Source: Cupriavidus sp. MP-37 | GTDB lineage: Bacteria > Pseudomonadota > Gammaproteobacteria > Burkholderiales > Burkholderiaceae | Assembly: GCF_020618415.1 (NCBI RefSeq) | Contig: NZ_CP085345.1 | Coordinates: 744,001-808,000 of the forward strand | DNA: 64,000 nt | Reading direction: 5' to 3' | Shown here: piece after piece, positions 1-7,799 of the stretch | How the letters are laid out: each line of letters opens with the position of its first letter | How positions within the stretch are numbered: the stretch's first letter is position 1 | Made by a program: the position numbers and the translations under genes | The notes under the pieces: generated by a model | What the model saw: the letters and a program-made list of their open reading frames with translations, nothing else | Database searches by the model: none | Told to the model about the DNA's origin: nothing

Positions 1-90
1 CAACAGCGCTGCCAGCGGCGAGGTGGCGCGCTGCTGCGCGGGCACCAGGTGGATCGGCTTGACCAGCAAGGAAGACGAATTCATGTTCAT
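1..90 (-). CDS. N-terminus of an unidentified protein, cut by the window edge
   Basis: Only the first 30 codons are visible, beginning with the ATG at 90-88 (a second in-frame ATG follows two codons later). The reading frame stays open to the window edge. It lies 10 bp after the stop of the aminotransferase on the same strand, so it is probably the second gene of that operon. The visible residues include a run of serines and leucines and the segment VKPIHLVPAQQR. They do not let me name a family. Confidence 0.5.
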   Translation of the reverse strand, partial: MNMNSSSLLVKPIHLVPAQQRATSPLAALL

Positions 91-100
91 GGCATGCAAG

Positions 101-1321
101 TCATGCGGCGGCCTTGAGCACCGGCGTGTCGGCGTGCGCGGCGAGCGACGCCATCGCCGCCGCCACGCCGCTGCCGGCAAGCGGCACGCCAGCGAGCTTC
201 AGCCCCATCTCGCAGCCGGCAAGCGTGGCCATCAGGGTCAGGTCATTGCAGTCGCCGAGATGGCCGATGCGGAACATGCGGCCGCGCATCTTGCCCAGCG
301 CCTGCCCCAGCGACATGTCGAAGCGCTCGTAGATCAGCTTGCGCACCGCGTCCGCGTCGACGCCGTCGGGCATCATCACGCCGGTCAGCACCGGGCTGTA
401 CACCGCGGGATCCGCGCACTGGATCTCCAGGCCCCAGGCGCGCACGGCCTGGCGCGTCGCCTGCGCCAGCCGCTGGTGGCGCGCGAAGACCTGGTCCAGG
501 CCCTCGCCCAGGATCATGTCGAGCGCTTCGGACAGGCCATACAGCAGGTTGGTGTTGGGCGTGTACGGCCAGTAGCCGTTCTTGTTGGCCTCGATGATCT
601 CGGCCCAGCCCCAGAACGCGCGCGGCAGCCTGGCGTGCTGGCTGGCGGCGATGGCCTTGGGCGAGAGCGCGTTGAAGCTGATGCCGGGCGGCAGCATCAG
701 GCCCTTTTGCGAGCCGGACACGGTCACGTCGACGCCCCACTCGTCATGGCGGTAATCGGCCGACCCCAGGCCCGAGATGGAGTCCACCAGCAGCAGCGCC
801 GGGTGCCCGGCGGCATCGATGGCCCGGCGCACCGCGGCGATATCGGAGGTCACGCCGGTCGAGGTTTCGTTGTGCACCACGCAGACGGCGCGGATCGCAT
901 GGCCGGTGTCCTCGCGCAGCCGGGCTTCGATCATGTCCGCCTGCACCCCGCGGCGCCAGCCCTCGATGCCCGGCAAGCCCAGGAATTCCGGCCGCAGGCC
1001 CAGCGCCTCGGCCATCTTCTTCCACAGCGTGGCGAAATGGCCGGTCTCGAACATCAAGACATGGTCGCCCGGGCTGAGCGTATTAGTCAGCGCCGCTTCC
1101 CAGGCACCGGTGCCAGACGCCGGATAGATGATCACCGGATGCCGGGTCTTGAAGATTTCCTTGATGCCGGCCAGCACCTTGCGACCAAGCGCGCCGAACT
1201 CCGGGCCGCGGTGGTCGATGGTCGGATAGCTCATCGCGCGCAGGATGCGATCGGGCACCGGGCTCGGGCCGGGGATCTGCAGGAAGTGGCGGCCGGATGG
1301 ATGGAAATCGAGGTGAACCAT
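101..1321 (-). CDS. serine-glyoxylate aminotransferase (class V PLP enzyme)
   Basis: A 406-aa class V aminotransferase, close in length and layout to serine-glyoxylate and alanine-glyoxylate transaminases. These cytosolic enzymes transfer the amino group of serine (or alanine) to glyoxylate, giving hydroxypyruvate and glycine. The PLP-binding lysine is K206 in SGSQKGLMLPPG, and D180 in LLLVDSISG contacts the pyridine nitrogen. The start is fixed by AAGGAGG about nine bases upstream. It is transcribed away from a GntR regulator at 1492. The neighbouring hydroxyacid dehydrogenase and tartronate-semialdehyde reductase-like gene fit a glyoxylate/hydroxypyruvate theme. The exact amino donor cannot be read from sequence. 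Confidence 0.85.
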   Translation of the reverse strand: MVHLDFHPSGRHFLQIPGPSPVPDRILRAMSYPTIDHRGPEFGALGRKVLAGIKEIFKTRHPVIIYPASGTGAWEAALTNTLSPGDHVLMFETGHFATLWKKMAEALGLRPEFLGLPGIEGWRRGVQADMIEARLREDTGHAIRAVCVVHNETSTGVTSDIAAVRRAIDAAGHPALLLVDSISGLGSADYRHDEWGVDVTVSGSQKGLMLPPGISFNALSPKAIAASQHARLPRAFWGWAEIIEANKNGYWPYTPNTNLLYGLSEALDMILGEGLDQVFARHQRLAQATRQAVRAWGLEIQCADPAVYSPVLTGVMMPDGVDADAVRKLIYERFDMSLGQALGKMRGRMFRIGHLGDCNDLTLMATLAGCEMGLKLAGVPLAGSGVAAAMASLAAHADTPVLKAAA

Positions 1322-1349
1322 GAAATCGCGCCTCCTTGATGGATTATGA

Positions 1350-1362
1350 ATTTTGAATGCAA
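1350..1362. promoter_or_regulatory. candidate GntR operator, copy 1
   Basis: ATTTTGAATGCAA occurs here and again at 1485-1497. Its core TTGAATGCAA is of the TTG-N4-CAA form, a short inverted repeat like those bound by FCD-type GntR regulators. This copy is about 30 bp upstream of the aminotransferase start. Its role is inferred from the repeat and its position. Confidence 0.5.
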
Positions 1363-1484
1363 TCGACTATAGCAGAGGGGCTGGCGGCGCTCCAAGGCGA
1401 AACTTATTGGCTTTTGTCGTGGTTAACCCGCGTTTTGCGGCCGCAATGCGAGATGCATTAGAATCCGCGCCAAGTCGATAGAGG

Positions 1485-1497
1485 ATTTTGAATGCAA
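1485..1497. promoter_or_regulatory. candidate GntR operator, copy 2, overlapping the regulator's start codon
   Basis: This is an identical 13-bp copy of the 1350-1362 motif. It covers the ATG (1492) of the GntR gene, just after the GAGG ribosome binding site at 1481-1484. A regulator bound here would block its own expression, so autoregulation is the natural reading. Confidence 0.5.
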
Positions 1498-2247
1498 AAC
1501 TCATATAGCGATGAAGACGCGGCAGGCCTCGCCGAGCCGCTTCCGCCGCCTTCGCTGCCGCGCCTGGCACGCCCGCGGCTGCACGACACCGTGGTCGAGC
1601 ACCTGCGCCAGTTCATCGTCGAAGGCGTGTTCGCGCCGGGCACCAAGCTCAACGAACGCGAGCTGTGCGAGACCCTTGGCATCTCGCGCACGCCGCTGCG
1701 CGAGGCGCTCAAGGTGCTCGCGGCCGAGGGGCTGATCGACCTGCTGCCCAATCGCGGCGCCAGCATCTCGCGCATGAGCGAGGCCGAAGTCAGGGAGAGC
1801 TTCGAACTGATGAGCGGTCTGGAGGCGTTTTCCGGCGAACTCGCCTGCGAGCGCATCACCGCGGCGGAATTGGCGCAGATCAGGGCGCTGCACTACGCCA
1901 TGCTGGCCTGCCGCGCCCGGAACGACCTGCCGGGCTACTACAGCCGCAACCAGGAGATCCACGACCGCATCAACGAGGCCGCGCGCAATACACCGCTGCG
2001 CAACACCTACCAGTCGATCAACCGCCGCCTGCAAGCCCTGCGCTTTCGCTCCAACCAGCAGAGCGGGAAGTGGGACGAGGCGGTCGAGGACCATGAAGAG
2101 ATGATCCGGGCGCTGGAAGCCCGCGACGGCAAGCGGCTCGCCGCGGTACTGAAGCGCCACTTGCTGGAGAAGCGCGATGCAGTGCTGCCGCTGGTGTCGG
2201 GCGGCGGCCATGGCACCAAGAATTCTCTGAAAGAGACGCAGGGGTAA
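1492..2247 (+). CDS. GntR-family regulator, FCD subfamily
   Basis: A 251-aa cytoplasmic DNA-binding protein. A winged helix-turn-helix lies at about residues 35-90 (recognition part LCETLGISRTPLREALKVL). An all-helical FCD ligand domain follows at about 100-225, ending in an HEEMIRAL...H pattern of possible metal or acid ligands. It is divergent from the serine-glyoxylate aminotransferase across a 170-bp gap that holds two identical candidate operators, so it most likely controls that operon in response to a small organic acid. The start has GAGG seven bases upstream. Confidence 0.88.
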   Translation: MQNSYSDEDAAGLAEPLPPPSLPRLARPRLHDTVVEHLRQFIVEGVFAPGTKLNERELCETLGISRTPLREALKVLAAEGLIDLLPNRGASISRMSEAEVRESFELMSGLEAFSGELACERITAAELAQIRALHYAMLACRARNDLPGYYSRNQEIHDRINEAARNTPLRNTYQSINRRLQALRFRSNQQSGKWDEAVEDHEEMIRALEARDGKRLAAVLKRHLLEKRDAVLPLVSGGGHGTKNSLKETQG

Positions 2248-2302
2248 CTGCAACGCAGCGTTTTACCGTGCCAGGGCCGGATTTTTCTTGCCTCCACGCC
2301 GA

Positions 2303-2322
2303 TACTGTATATATTTACAGTA
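2303..2322 (+). promoter_or_regulatory. LexA (SOS) box overlapping a sigma-70 -10 element
   Basis: The core CTGTATATATTTACAG (2305-2320) and its flanks match the E. coli-type SOS consensus at 19 of 20 positions. A plausible promoter overlaps it: TTGCCT at 2288-2293, then a 16-nt spacer, then TATATT at 2310-2315. Bound LexA would therefore cover the -10 region. The box begins 49 bp before the ATG of the 95-aa gene at 2352. Confidence 0.8.
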
Positions 2323-2351
2323 CCTGTATGGATGAACAGTGGAGTCCCGGC

Positions 2352-2639
2352 ATGGAACACCTGATCCGCGTGCAAAACGACTATGACCGCCAAGTACTGG
2401 CCTGGCTGCGCGGCCGCATCGGCGATGCCGCGCTGCAGAGCGTGGTGCAACGCCTGGCTGGCCCGCGCAAGCCCTATCTGTCCACGATCTGCCGCAGCCT
2501 GGGCATCCGCCCGCCCAGCCGGCGCCAGTTCGCCGCGGAAACGGCGCGCATGCACCGCGCGGTCGGCGACAGCTACCTGGCCCGCATCAGGGAAATCCTG
2601 GCGCAAGCCCCGGTGCACGAAGTTGCCCGGCAGGGGTAA
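2352..2639 (+). CDS. small protein of unknown function, probably SOS-induced
   Basis: A 95-aa basic, helical protein with no signal peptide or membrane segment. I do not recognise the family. The start at 2352 is preferred because GGAG sits at 2341-2344 and the leader then fits the promoter inside the LexA box. The in-frame ATG at 2328 has no ribosome binding site and would lie almost on the box. The stop codon (2637-2639) lies inside the first bases of the downstream repeat element. The SOS box implies induction on DNA damage; whether the protein acts in repair, division arrest or toxicity is open. Confidence 0.65.
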   Translation: MEHLIRVQNDYDRQVLAWLRGRIGDAALQSVVQRLAGPRKPYLSTICRSLGIRPPSRRQFAAETARMHRAVGDSYLARIREILAQAPVHEVARQG

Positions 2640-2761
2640 TGCCGTTCGGATAAGGTTTCAATTCCTAACGTCATTCCCGCGAAAGCGGGAATCCAGCGTC
2701 GTTGAAAGCCACTGGGTCCCCGCTTTCGCGGGGACGACGGTCATTTGACGGACAGAATTAC
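2636..2761. repeat. palindromic repeat element (MITE/REP-like), copy A
   Basis: A roughly 126-bp unit starts with GTAATGCCGTTC and ends in ATTAC. It contains two GC hairpins, ATTCCCGC-GAAA-GCGGGAAT and TCCCCGC-TTTC-GCGGGGA. The same first 12 bases begin the element at 45543-45729, so they appear to be one family. The outer ends here have diverged. No coding capacity is seen. Confidence 0.65.
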
Positions 2762-2829
2762 CCCGCCAGCAGGCATTTGCCGATCACCGGCCACGCGCGG
2801 CTCAGCAAGCGCGCGCCGGACGTATCATC

Positions 2830-2864
2830 AAAGCCCCGTTGCCGTCACACGGCAACGGGGCTTT
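2830..2864 (+). terminator. strong hairpin with T-run, 35 nt before the next gene
   Basis: A perfect 16-bp stem (AAAGCCCCGTTGCCGT and its complement) has a 3-nt loop CAC. CTTTGTGTTT follows on the + strand. It looks like an intrinsic terminator for transcripts from the SOS gene. Only 35 nt separate it from the dehydrogenase start at 2900, so either the dehydrogenase promoter is very close or the hairpin acts as an attenuator in its leader. Confidence 0.7.
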
Positions 2865-2899
2865 GTGTTTCGCAACGTATTCCTCTCTCCAAGGCCGAC

Positions 2900-4003
2900 A
2901 TGAGCGAACTCCGCATTCCCACCCGCGCGCTGCACCAGTGGGTGACCGATCTCTGGCTTGCCGCCGGCAGCAGCGCACAGGAAGCGCAACTGACCGCCGA
3001 CCACCTGGTCGGCGCCAACCTGAGCGGGCATGACTCGCATGGCGTGGGCATGATCCCGCGCTATGTGCTGGCGTGGCAGGCCGACGAGCTGCAGCTGAAC
3101 CGGCGCGTCAGCGTGCTGCAGGATGCCGGCAGCCTGCTCAGCCTGGACGGCAACCGCGGCATGGGGCAGGCGGTGACGGCGCAGGCCATGGAGATGGCCA
3201 TCGCCCGCGCCCGCGAACACGGCGTGTGCGTGATGGGGCTGCGCCAGTCGCACCACCTCGGGCGCGTCGGCCACTGGGCCGAGCAGGCCACGGCCGCGGG
3301 CATGATCTCGATCCACTTCGTCAACGTGCTGTCCAAGCCGATCGTCGCGCCCCACGGCGGCTACGACGCGCGCTACGGCACCAATCCGTTCACCATCGGC
3401 GTGCCGATGGCGGACGCGCCGCCGCTGGTGCTGGACTTCGCCACCAGCGCCATCGCGCTGGGCAAGGTGCGCGTGGCCCATAACAAGGGCGTGCCGGTCG
3501 GTGCCGGCTGCCTGCTCGATGCGCAGGGCGAGCCCACCACCGATGCCGCCGTGATGTACCCGCCCGCCGGCACGCCGCAGGGCGCCCTGCGGCCGTTCGG
3601 CGAACACAAGGGCCATGTGCTGGCGGTGATGTGCGAGCTGCTCGGGGCCGCGGTCACTGGCGGCCATACCATCCGCCCGGAAACGCTGCGGCATCAGCAC
3701 GCGGTCTGGAACAACATGCTGGCGATCGTGTTCGATCCCGCGCGGCTGGGCACCAGCACCTCGTTCGGGCATGAAGTCGCAGCCTTTGCCGACTGGATGA
3801 AAAGCGCGCGGCTGCAGCCCGGCCAGCCCGGCATCCAGCTGCCTGGCGAACCCGAGCGCGCCTGCCGCGGCGCCCGTGCGCAACAGATCCCGATCGATGC
3901 CGGCACGCTGGCGCAGCTGGACGACGCCGCGGCGCGCGTGGCGGCGGCGCGGGCCAGCGCGCATCCCGCGCCGGGTCCGTTGTCGACGCTGGCGCGCGGC
4001 TGA
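2900..4003 (+). CDS. malate/L-lactate dehydrogenase-family oxidoreductase (YbiC/HcxB-like)
   Basis: A 367-aa NAD(P)-dependent 2-hydroxyacid dehydrogenase of the Ldh2/MDH2 fold, colinear with E. coli YbiC (hydroxycarboxylate dehydrogenase B). Family marks are GHDSHGVGMIPRY (H44 and H47), the SHHLGRVGHWAEQ helix, YGTNPF, LDFATSAIALGKVRVA and FGEHKGH. It probably interconverts a 2-hydroxy acid and its 2-oxo acid in the cytosol. Hydroxypyruvate/glycerate-type substrates would suit the neighbours, but this is inference. The reading frame stays open upstream to 2702, through the repeat and hairpin; ATG 2900 (MSELRIPT) is where family similarity starts. Confidence 0.82.
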   Translation: MSELRIPTRALHQWVTDLWLAAGSSAQEAQLTADHLVGANLSGHDSHGVGMIPRYVLAWQADELQLNRRVSVLQDAGSLLSLDGNRGMGQAVTAQAMEMAIARAREHGVCVMGLRQSHHLGRVGHWAEQATAAGMISIHFVNVLSKPIVAPHGGYDARYGTNPFTIGVPMADAPPLVLDFATSAIALGKVRVAHNKGVPVGAGCLLDAQGEPTTDAAVMYPPAGTPQGALRPFGEHKGHVLAVMCELLGAAVTGGHTIRPETLRHQHAVWNNMLAIVFDPARLGTSTSFGHEVAAFADWMKSARLQPGQPGIQLPGEPERACRGARAQQIPIDAGTLAQLDDAAARVAAARASAHPAPGPLSTLARG

Positions 4004-4082
4004 CTATCATCAGATATGCGCCCGGCGCGGTGCACCACGCACTCGCGCCGGGTCGGCGCCTGAACCCCAACCGGACACTGAC

Positions 4083-5018
4083 ATGAGCAAGATCGGCTTT
4101 ATCGGGCTTGGCGTGATGGGCAAGCCCATGGTGCGGCACCTGGTCGACGGCGGGCACACCGTGTTCGCCCACAGCCGCAGCGGCGTGCCGCAAGACCTGC
4201 AGGATGCCGGCGTGAAGGCCTGCGCCAGCGCCGAGGAGGTGGCGAAGCAGTCGGAGACCATCATCCTGATGCTGCCCGACACGCCCGACGTGGAAAAGGT
4301 GCTGTTCGGCGAGCGCGGCGTCGCCGACGGCCTGGCCGATACCGCCGGCGGCGTCACGGTAATCGACATGAGCTCGATCTCGCCGATCGCCACGCGCGAG
4401 TTCGCACGCTGCATCGAGGCCATCGGCGCGGACTACATCGACGCGCCGGTATCGGGCGGCGAAGTCGGGGCCAGGGCCGGCACCTTGTCGATCATGGCCG
4501 GCGGCAAGCAGGACGTGTTCGACCGCGTGCTGCCCATCCTGCAGCTGATGGGCAAGAACATCACGCGCGTGGGCGCGGCCGGCGATGGCCAGGTGGCGAA
4601 GGTGGCCAACCAGGTAATCGTGGCGCTGACCATCGAGGCGGTCAGCGAGGCGCTGGTGCTGGCGGCCCGCGCTGGCGCCGACCCCGCCCGCGTGCGCGAG
4701 GCGCTGATGGGCGGCTTTGCCAGCTCGCGCATCCTGGAAGTGCATGGCGAACGGATGATCCGGCGCACCTTCGACCCGGGCTTCCGCATCGCGCTGCACC
4801 AGAAGGACCTGGAGCTGGCGCTGTCGACTGCGCGCGAGCTTGGCGTGGGCCTGCCCAATACGGCGTCGTGCCAGCAGCTGTTCAATGTCTGCAGCGGGCT
4901 GGGCGGCGCGGCCTGGGACCATTCCGGGCTGGTCAAGGCGATCGAGCATTTGTCCTCGTTCGCCATCGGCGAGACGGGCGTCACGGGTGGCACGGGCGAC
5001 CGGCGGCCCGCCGGCTAG
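4083..5018 (+). CDS. glxR: 2-hydroxy-3-oxopropionate (tartronate semialdehyde) reductase-like dehydrogenase
   Basis: A 311-aa beta-hydroxyacid dehydrogenase. It has an N-terminal Rossmann motif GFIGLGVMGKPM, the substrate-binding signature DAPVSGGEVGARAGTLSIMAGG (split around the SGG), and the catalytic lysine in GQVAKVANQ. The C-terminal helical domain forms the dimer. Sequence style is closest to GlxR/GarR, which reduce tartronate semialdehyde to glycerate with NAD(P)H. 3-Hydroxyisobutyrate dehydrogenase is the main alternative. The C-terminal tail (GETGVTGGTGDRRPAG) is longer than usual and low-complexity. It lies 79 bp after the 2-hydroxyacid dehydrogenase and probably shares its transcript. 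Confidence 0.78.
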   Translation: MSKIGFIGLGVMGKPMVRHLVDGGHTVFAHSRSGVPQDLQDAGVKACASAEEVAKQSETIILMLPDTPDVEKVLFGERGVADGLADTAGGVTVIDMSSISPIATREFARCIEAIGADYIDAPVSGGEVGARAGTLSIMAGGKQDVFDRVLPILQLMGKNITRVGAAGDGQVAKVANQVIVALTIEAVSEALVLAARAGADPARVREALMGGFASSRILEVHGERMIRRTFDPGFRIALHQKDLELALSTARELGVGLPNTASCQQLFNVCSGLGGAAWDHSGLVKAIEHLSSFAIGETGVTGGTGDRRPAG

Positions 5019-5035
5019 GCACAGGGCCGGCCCGC

Positions 5036-5905
5036 ATGCCGCACGCAAATACCGCGTTGCTGACCGCACTCGCGATGCTGGCGTTCGCCGGCAATTCGCT
5101 GCTGTGCCGGCTGGCGCTGAAAGGCACCACCATCGACGCCGGCACCTTTACACTGGCGCGCGTCGCGGCCGCGGCGGCGGTGTTGTGGCTGATCGTGGTG
5201 GCGCGGCGGCAAGCCGGGCGCAACCGCGCCGGCGCGCTGACGCTGGGCGGCAACTGGGTGTCGGCGCTGGCGCTGTTCTGCTATGCCGCGGCGTTCTCGT
5301 TCGCGTATGAGCGCCTGAGCGCCGGCACCGGGGCATTGCTGCTGTTTGCCGCGGTGCAGGCGACCATGACCGGCTACGGGCTCTACACCGGCGAGCCGCT
5401 GCGCGCGCAGCAGTGGGTGGGCTTGGCGCTGGCGCTGACTGGCCTGGTCTGGCTGATGCTGCCAAGCCTGGCGACGCCGCCGCTGGCGTCTTCGCTGCTG
5501 ATGATTGCGGCAGGCATCGCCTGGGGCGTCTATTCGCTGCGTGGCAAGCGGGCCACGGATCCGGTCGGGACCACCGCGGGCAACTTCGTGCGCGCCGTGC
5601 CCATGGCGCTGGCCCTCGGCGCCGCAATCCAGGCGCAGCGTTCGCTGGATGGCACCGGCCTCGCCTATGCGGTGGTGTCCGGCGCCATCACATCGGGGCT
5701 CGGCTATGTGATCTGGTACGCCGCGGTGCCGCGCCTGCGTGCCGCGACCGCGGCCACCGTGCAGCTGAGCGTGCCGGTCATCGCCGCGGTGGGCGGCACC
5801 GCCTTGCTCGGCGAAGCCCTGAGCTTGCGGCTGGCGCTGAGCGCGGCGGCGGTGCTGGGCGGCATCGCGCTGGTGATCCTGGGCAAGCGGGCCGAGCGCG
5901 CCTAA
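5036..5905 (+). CDS. DMT-superfamily transporter (two EamA domains)
   Basis: A 289-aa inner-membrane protein with about ten hydrophobic segments arranged as two EamA repeats. The last repeat has the typical GYVIWYAAVPRLRAATAATVQLSVPVIAAV helices. Such proteins usually export amino acids or metabolites. It follows the reductase by 17 bp and looks cotranscribed. Its stop TAA overlaps the stop of the convergent flavin reductase by 3 bp (coding ends overlap by 4 bp). The substrate cannot be inferred. Confidence 0.82.
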   Translation: MPHANTALLTALAMLAFAGNSLLCRLALKGTTIDAGTFTLARVAAAAAVLWLIVVARRQAGRNRAGALTLGGNWVSALALFCYAAAFSFAYERLSAGTGALLLFAAVQATMTGYGLYTGEPLRAQQWVGLALALTGLVWLMLPSLATPPLASSLLMIAAGIAWGVYSLRGKRATDPVGTTAGNFVRAVPMALALGAAIQAQRSLDGTGLAYAVVSGAITSGLGYVIWYAAVPRLRAATAATVQLSVPVIAAVGGTALLGEALSLRLALSAAAVLGGIALVILGKRAERA

Positions 5906-6477
5906 CCCGCGCGGGGTTGGCTCGCGTCGGCAAAGCCGCCGCCATGGAACACCAGCGGCGTCCCCGGGGCTGCGCCGTAGGCCACCACTTCCACGACGAA
6001 CAGCACGTGGTCTCCCACCGTGCGCACCGAGCGGTGCCGGCAGATGAAGTAGGCCAGCGTGCCGTCGATCAGCACCGTGCCGCACGGACCGGCGCGATGG
6101 GCGATGCCGGCGAAGCGGTCGTCGGCACGCGCCGCAAAGCGCCGGCACACCTCCAGCTGGTTGCCGCCCAGCACGTTGATCGCGTGGCAGGGCGCGGCGC
6201 GCAGCACCGGCAGGCTGCCGGAGCTGCGCGCCAGGCACCACAGCAGCAACGGCGGCGCGAGCGACACGGAAGCGAACGCATTGATGGTCACGCCCACCGG
6301 GCGGCCGTCGGCACCGGCGGCCGTGACCACGGTCACGCCGGTGGCAAACTGCCCCAGCGCATCGCGCAAAGCGCGGCGCGCCGCGCCATCGTGGCCGATG
6401 GCGCAGGCGTCCTCGCCCTGGCCGCTGTCATTGCAGGCCTCGGTGTCGTAGGAAAGCTGGGCCAGGGCGGACATCAT
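5902..6477 (-). CDS. flavin reductase (HpaC/FRD-like), partner of the upstream monooxygenase
   Basis: A 191-aa FMN-binding split-barrel protein. Family marks are QFATGVTVVTA near residue 45, GVTINAFASVSLAPPLLLWCLA, and the H-V-L-F-V-V-E-V strand near the end. It would reduce free FMN or FAD with NAD(P)H and pass it to an oxygenase. Its start (6477) overlaps the stop of the acyl-CoA-dehydrogenase-like gene as ATGA, so the two are translationally coupled. This supports a two-component oxygenase. Confidence 0.82.
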   Translation of the reverse strand: MMSALAQLSYDTEACNDSGQGEDACAIGHDGAARRALRDALGQFATGVTVVTAAGADGRPVGVTINAFASVSLAPPLLLWCLARSSGSLPVLRAAPCHAINVLGGNQLEVCRRFAARADDRFAGIAHRAGPCGTVLIDGTLAYFICRHRSVRTVGDHVLFVVEVVAYGAAPGTPLVFHGGGFADASQPRAG

Positions 6478-7652
6478 TGCGCTGCCGTACGCACCTCGCC
6501 GGCCGGCGCATCGATATCCAGGCCCAGCGCCATGCGTCCGGCGTACTCCTGCTGAGCCCCCGCCTGCAGCGGATGGAAGCGCGCGCCCTGCGCATCGCGG
6601 AAGCGCCGCTCGAGCCCGGCATCGCGATAGAAGCCCGCGCCGCCGGCCAGGTCCATCGCCGCTTCCACCGTCGCCAGCACCGCGCGCGCCGCCAGCGTGC
6701 GGGCGCTCATGATGCGGTTGGTCGTCACCGCGCCGGGTGCCGGACCCGCGGCGGCCGCGAACATCGCATCGAGCGCCAGCTGGGCGGCCTCCGCTTCATT
6801 GCACAGGCGTCCCGCGGCCTCGACCGCATGCGCGTTCAGGCGCCGCTGCCGTGCCAGCTGCAGCGCGATATCGCGCGCGGCCTCGGCGATGCCGACGTAG
6901 ACGGCGTAGATCAGCGGCAACGCGATCATCGCCACCGTATGCATCATCGGATGCCACACGCCTTGCGGGCGGCGCGCGGCAATGGCGGTGTCGGGCACCA
7001 GCACGCCTTCCAGCATGACATCGTGCGAGCCGGTGCCGCGCATGCCGAGCGTGTGCCAGTTCGACAGCACGCGCACGCCCGGCGTCTTCATCGGCAGCGC
7101 AAAATGCAGCACGGTGGGACCGGCCTCCGGATCGTCATAGACCGCGCAGGTCATGAACAGGTCTGCCACCGGCGCGCCGCTGGCGAAGATCTTGCGCCCT
7201 TCCACGCGATAGCCGCCGTCCACGCGCGTGGCCTTGCCGCTGCCCTGCAGCCAGTCGGAGCCGCCGCTGCCGAGCAACACCAGCTGCTCGGCGCCGACGC
7301 GCTTGAGCAGGCCCTCCACCGGCGCTTGCTGATTGCGCCAGCGCCATGCGGCCGTGGCCACCGGATGCGTATGCATGGCAAAGGCCAGCGCGGTCGAGCC
7401 GCAGTACTTGCCCAGTTCGCGCAGCACCGCGCCAAGCTCCTGGTGCGACAGCCCGGCGCCGCCCAGCTCCTGCGGCACCGCCGCGGCAAAGAAGCGGTGC
7501 GCGCGCAGGTCTTCATAGTTGGCGCTGACGAACTGCTCGCTCGCGTCGATCTCGGGCGCGCGGCCATCGAAGGTGCGGCCCAGGGTGGCGGCAAGGCCGA
7601 TCCAGTCGGCCTGCGCGCCGGCGCTGGCATCCGCTGCGGAAAGGGTTTCCAT
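6474..7652 (-). CDS. acyl-CoA dehydrogenase-fold flavoprotein, probable FMNH2-dependent monooxygenase
   Basis: A 392-aa protein with the N, middle and C domains of the acyl-CoA dehydrogenase fold (substrate region at LGGAGLSHQELGAVLRELGKYCGSTALAFAMH; helical C-terminus). The usual catalytic Glu motif near the end (YEGTS) is absent; the C-terminus reads RFRDAQGARFHPLQAG. This is like DszC/SfnB-type oxygenases, which use reduced flavin. Coupling to a flavin reductase gene fits oxygenase chemistry on an organosulfur, amine or aromatic substrate. The start at 7652 is the first Met near family similarity; an upstream extension to 7835 would cross the divergent promoter. Confidence 0.75.
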   Translation of the reverse strand: METLSAADASAGAQADWIGLAATLGRTFDGRAPEIDASEQFVSANYEDLRAHRFFAAAVPQELGGAGLSHQELGAVLRELGKYCGSTALAFAMHTHPVATAAWRWRNQQAPVEGLLKRVGAEQLVLLGSGGSDWLQGSGKATRVDGGYRVEGRKIFASGAPVADLFMTCAVYDDPEAGPTVLHFALPMKTPGVRVLSNWHTLGMRGTGSHDVMLEGVLVPDTAIAARRPQGVWHPMMHTVAMIALPLIYAVYVGIAEAARDIALQLARQRRLNAHAVEAAGRLCNEAEAAQLALDAMFAAAAGPAPGAVTTNRIMSARTLAARAVLATVEAAMDLAGGAGFYRDAGLERRFRDAQGARFHPLQAGAQQEYAGRMALGLDIDAPAGEVRTAAQ

Positions 7653-7799
7653 GGTGTTGTCTCCGTCTGGTTCTGGTACGTGTCCCGCGCCGTTGTACGG
7701 CCACGGGCACGGTGCTAGTATCGGAGCCCGGTCCCCTCGCCCGTATGATCGGGCGTCCGGCTTTCTTGCGCGAAACCCCGGATCTGGAGGAATGTGGCC

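Noticed and set aside
2830..2864. The hairpin as part of a tRNA or other structured RNA gene
   Set aside because: It is a single perfect stem with a T-run and none of the tRNA arms; terminator is simpler.
2702..2899. N-terminal extension of the dehydrogenase to 2702
   Set aside because: It would translate the palindromic element and the terminator hairpin; family similarity starts at 2900.
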